This document shows, piece after piece, positions 62,406-64,000 of a stretch of 64,000 bases of DNA. The notes beneath the pieces were generated by a model that worked only from the letters and a program-made list of their open reading frames with translations, did no database searches and was not told the DNA's origin. Every line of letters starts with the position of its first letter. The first letter of the stretch is position 1. This DNA comes from Paenibacillus sp. FSL H8-0548. Its GTDB lineage: Bacteria; Bacillota; Bacilli; Paenibacillales; Paenibacillaceae. Position numbers and translations under genes: made by a program. The stretch spans positions 2,995,501 to 3,059,500 of the forward strand of contig NZ_CP152049.1 in assembly GCF_038630985.1 (NCBI RefSeq), given 5' to 3'.

Positions 62406-62454
62406 TATAATAATTATTGTTCAGTTTTGTGTTGACGATCCAAGGGGGAAATCT

Positions 62455-62648
62455 ATGAGGACATATATAATTCTTGAAGAACGAGTCAACAAAATAAAAA
62501 AAGTAATGCTATATGAAACGCATGAAGGAGTATATGTTTTTTTTATATGATACACACGAATGTGTTTTATCTCAGAAGCGTTTGGAGCCAAGGTATCCTG
62601 GGATGCTAGTAGTGGAGCGGCAAGTATGAAGTTGCAACAACCACGATA
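62455..62648 (+). pseudogene. Copper-amine-oxidase-like domain remnant
   Basis: A start with AAGGGGG opens a frame of 31 codons (MRTYIILEERVNKIKKVML then YETHEGVYVFFI), interrupted by TGA at 62548. The same frame continues with CFISEAFGAKVSWDASSG, the usual end of copper amine oxidase N-terminal-like (stalk) domains found in Bacillales surface proteins. It stops at 62646. Confidence 0.55.
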
Positions 62649-62690
62649 GACGACGCATCGCTTAGATGGTCGAGCACGTAGATGAGTCAT

Positions 62691-62755
62691 ATTCTGCCTA
62701 GATCTTATTAAGATTTATTCAGAAGGAGATCTCCGTGTAAACGACAAGGCAGAAT
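62691..62755 (+). repeat. Nested palindromes near the tRNA gene
   Basis: Outer arms ATTCTGCCT (62691-62699) and AGGCAGAAT (62747-62755) enclose two perfect palindromes, ATCTTATTAAGAT and GGAGATCTCC. I cannot assign them; they could mark an old insertion or a structured RNA. The rest of 62649-62893 shows nothing else. Confidence 0.45.
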
Positions 62756-62893
62756 CTTTATAATCACACGAAAAAACACACCTCCAATTGTTTTTGAGAA
62801 CAAATAGTTAGTGTGCTTCATATGTGTATTGTGTTATCCAAGTGACCACTAAATCATTGACCCTGTGGATAAGCCATATTTCTTCAATAAGGA

Positions 62894-62977
62894 TGCGGCC
62901 GAGAGGACTCGAACCTCCACGGCTGTTACACCACTAGAACCTGAATCTAGCGCGTCTGCCAATTCCGCCACGGCCGC
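62894..62977 (-). tRNA. tRNA-Leu (anticodon CAG)
   Basis: On the minus strand the 84-base cloverleaf has acceptor arms GCGGCCG/CGGCCGC, a type II variable arm, T arm GGTTCGAGTCC and anticodon loop TTCAGGT with CAG at 62943-62941. The discriminator base is A. CCA is not encoded (the next bases are TCC). It decodes CUG. Confidence 0.95.
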
Positions 62978-63041
62978 ATAATTTCTTTCAACAAAAAATA
63001 TATTATCATGAATAGGATGGGATAGTCAATATTATTTATAA

Positions 63042-63653
<612 letters not shown>

Positions 63654-63659
63654 AATGCA

Positions 63660-63689
63660 TTGACAATGCAGCCTGCATGTAACTATAAT
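63660..63689 (+). promoter_or_regulatory. Promoter of the Rrf2 regulator gene
   Basis: TTGACA (63660-63665) and TATAAT (63684-63689), both perfect, 18 bases apart, directly after xpt copy 2. Confidence 0.82.
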
Positions 63690-63698
63690 GCTTACATG
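63676..63698 (+). promoter_or_regulatory. Candidate operator around the Rrf2 promoter -10
   Basis: A perfect inverted repeat CATGTAA-N9-TTACATG brackets the TATAAT. A second palindrome, TGCATTG-A-CAATGCA (63656-63670), covers the -35. Self-repression of the regulator is the simplest reading. Confidence 0.65.
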
Positions 63699-63746
63699 AT
63701 TAGAAAAGCTTGATATATTTATTGAATTGGACAGGAGGTAATTACG

Positions 63747-64000
63747 TTGACTAGCAACCGATTTGCAGTGGCGGTTCACATATTGACGTTATTGGAGACG
63801 AATAAGACAGAACGGTTAACCTCAGACTGGATCGCTGGCAGCGTAAACACGAACCCTGTTGTTATCCGTAGAATTATGGGATTACTGAATAAGGCGGGAC
63901 TTGTCGCAACGAACGCCGGGGTAGCGGGCGCCACGCTGACAAGGCAGGCAAGCGAAATTACGCTTTTGGACATTTACAGTGCCGTTCACAATCAAGGGCA
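63747..64000 (+). CDS. Rrf2 family transcriptional regulator (3' truncated by the window)
   Basis: A TTG start after AGGAGGT opens a frame running off the window. The first 84 residues show the Rrf2 winged helix: RFAVAVHILTLLE, DWIAGSVNTNPVVIRRIMGL, LNKAGLVATNAGVAGATLTR, then ITLLDIYSAV. No Cys cluster is seen in the visible part, so it looks like the YwnA type without iron-sulfur ligands. The rest is outside the window. Confidence 0.9.
   Translation, partial: MTSNRFAVAVHILTLLETNKTERLTSDWIAGSVNTNPVVIRRIMGLLNKAGLVATNAGVAGATLTRQASEITLLDIYSAVHNQG

Overview
The window is a piece of a low-GC Gram-positive, endospore-forming chromosome, most likely Paenibacillus or a close relative. The evidence is a spoVAC-spoVAD-spoVAE cluster, the Bacillales gene order yqeG-yqeH-aroE-yhbY-nadD-yqeK-rsfS, YesM/YesN-type two-component genes, LplB/YtcP/LipO-type sugar ABC transporters, many glycoside hydrolases, strong AGGAGG ribosome binding sites and frequent TTG/GTG starts. 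The genus is inferred from gene content only.

Layout. 1-17.6 kb is a carbohydrate region: the end of a Gfo/Idh/MocA oxidoreductase, a sugar isomerase/epimerase, a GH95 and a GH3 enzyme, a small unknown gene, a YesM/YesN-like sensor-regulator pair, a sugar ABC importer (two permeases and a lipoprotein) and a GH42 beta-galactosidase. Together these could sense, import and hydrolyse plant-type oligosaccharides. 17.6-19.8 kb carries a minimal spoVA cluster. 19.9-24.4 kb holds a MoxR/DUF58/transglutaminase operon. 24.4-30.7 kb is the conserved yqeG-yqeM housekeeping operon with a CvfB-like S1 gene inserted. 30.8-36.3 kb has an M29 aminopeptidase (minus strand), a small gene and nrdI-nrdE-nrdF behind a promoter with two NrdR-like boxes and a leader terminator. 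36.4-42.4 kb has an ABC exporter trio, an HPr kinase-like paralogue, a GyrI-like protein, a membrane protein, a PhzF enzyme and a DUF2164 gene. 43.1-50.2 kb has a diguanylate cyclase, a glycosyltransferase and a yhaO/yhaN (SbcCD-like) pair. 50.4-55.5 kb has a YkvI-type transporter, a lipoprotein, xpt, small conserved genes and a cupin. 55.8-61.1 kb has a GH43 enzyme, an MFS transporter, a TIMP-like secreted protein and a GntR-ABC operon. 61.2-62.9 kb is a decayed island next to tRNA-Leu(CAG), holding broken pieces of an IS630-like transposase, an Excalibur protein and a copper-amine-oxidase-like domain around an AT-rich thpR. A second xpt and the start of an Rrf2 regulator close the window.

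The most unusual non-coding content is a set of dispersed intergenic repeats. Family F (two direct copies) brackets the GH95/GH3/sensor block. Family B (two copies with about 39-nt tandem units and a conserved hairpin) lies at 42.5-42.9 and 54.2-54.5 kb. Family C is a hairpin at about 50.3, 51.6 and 53.7 kb. Short modules D and E occur beside C and at 11.5 kb. No annotated feature type I can name explains them.
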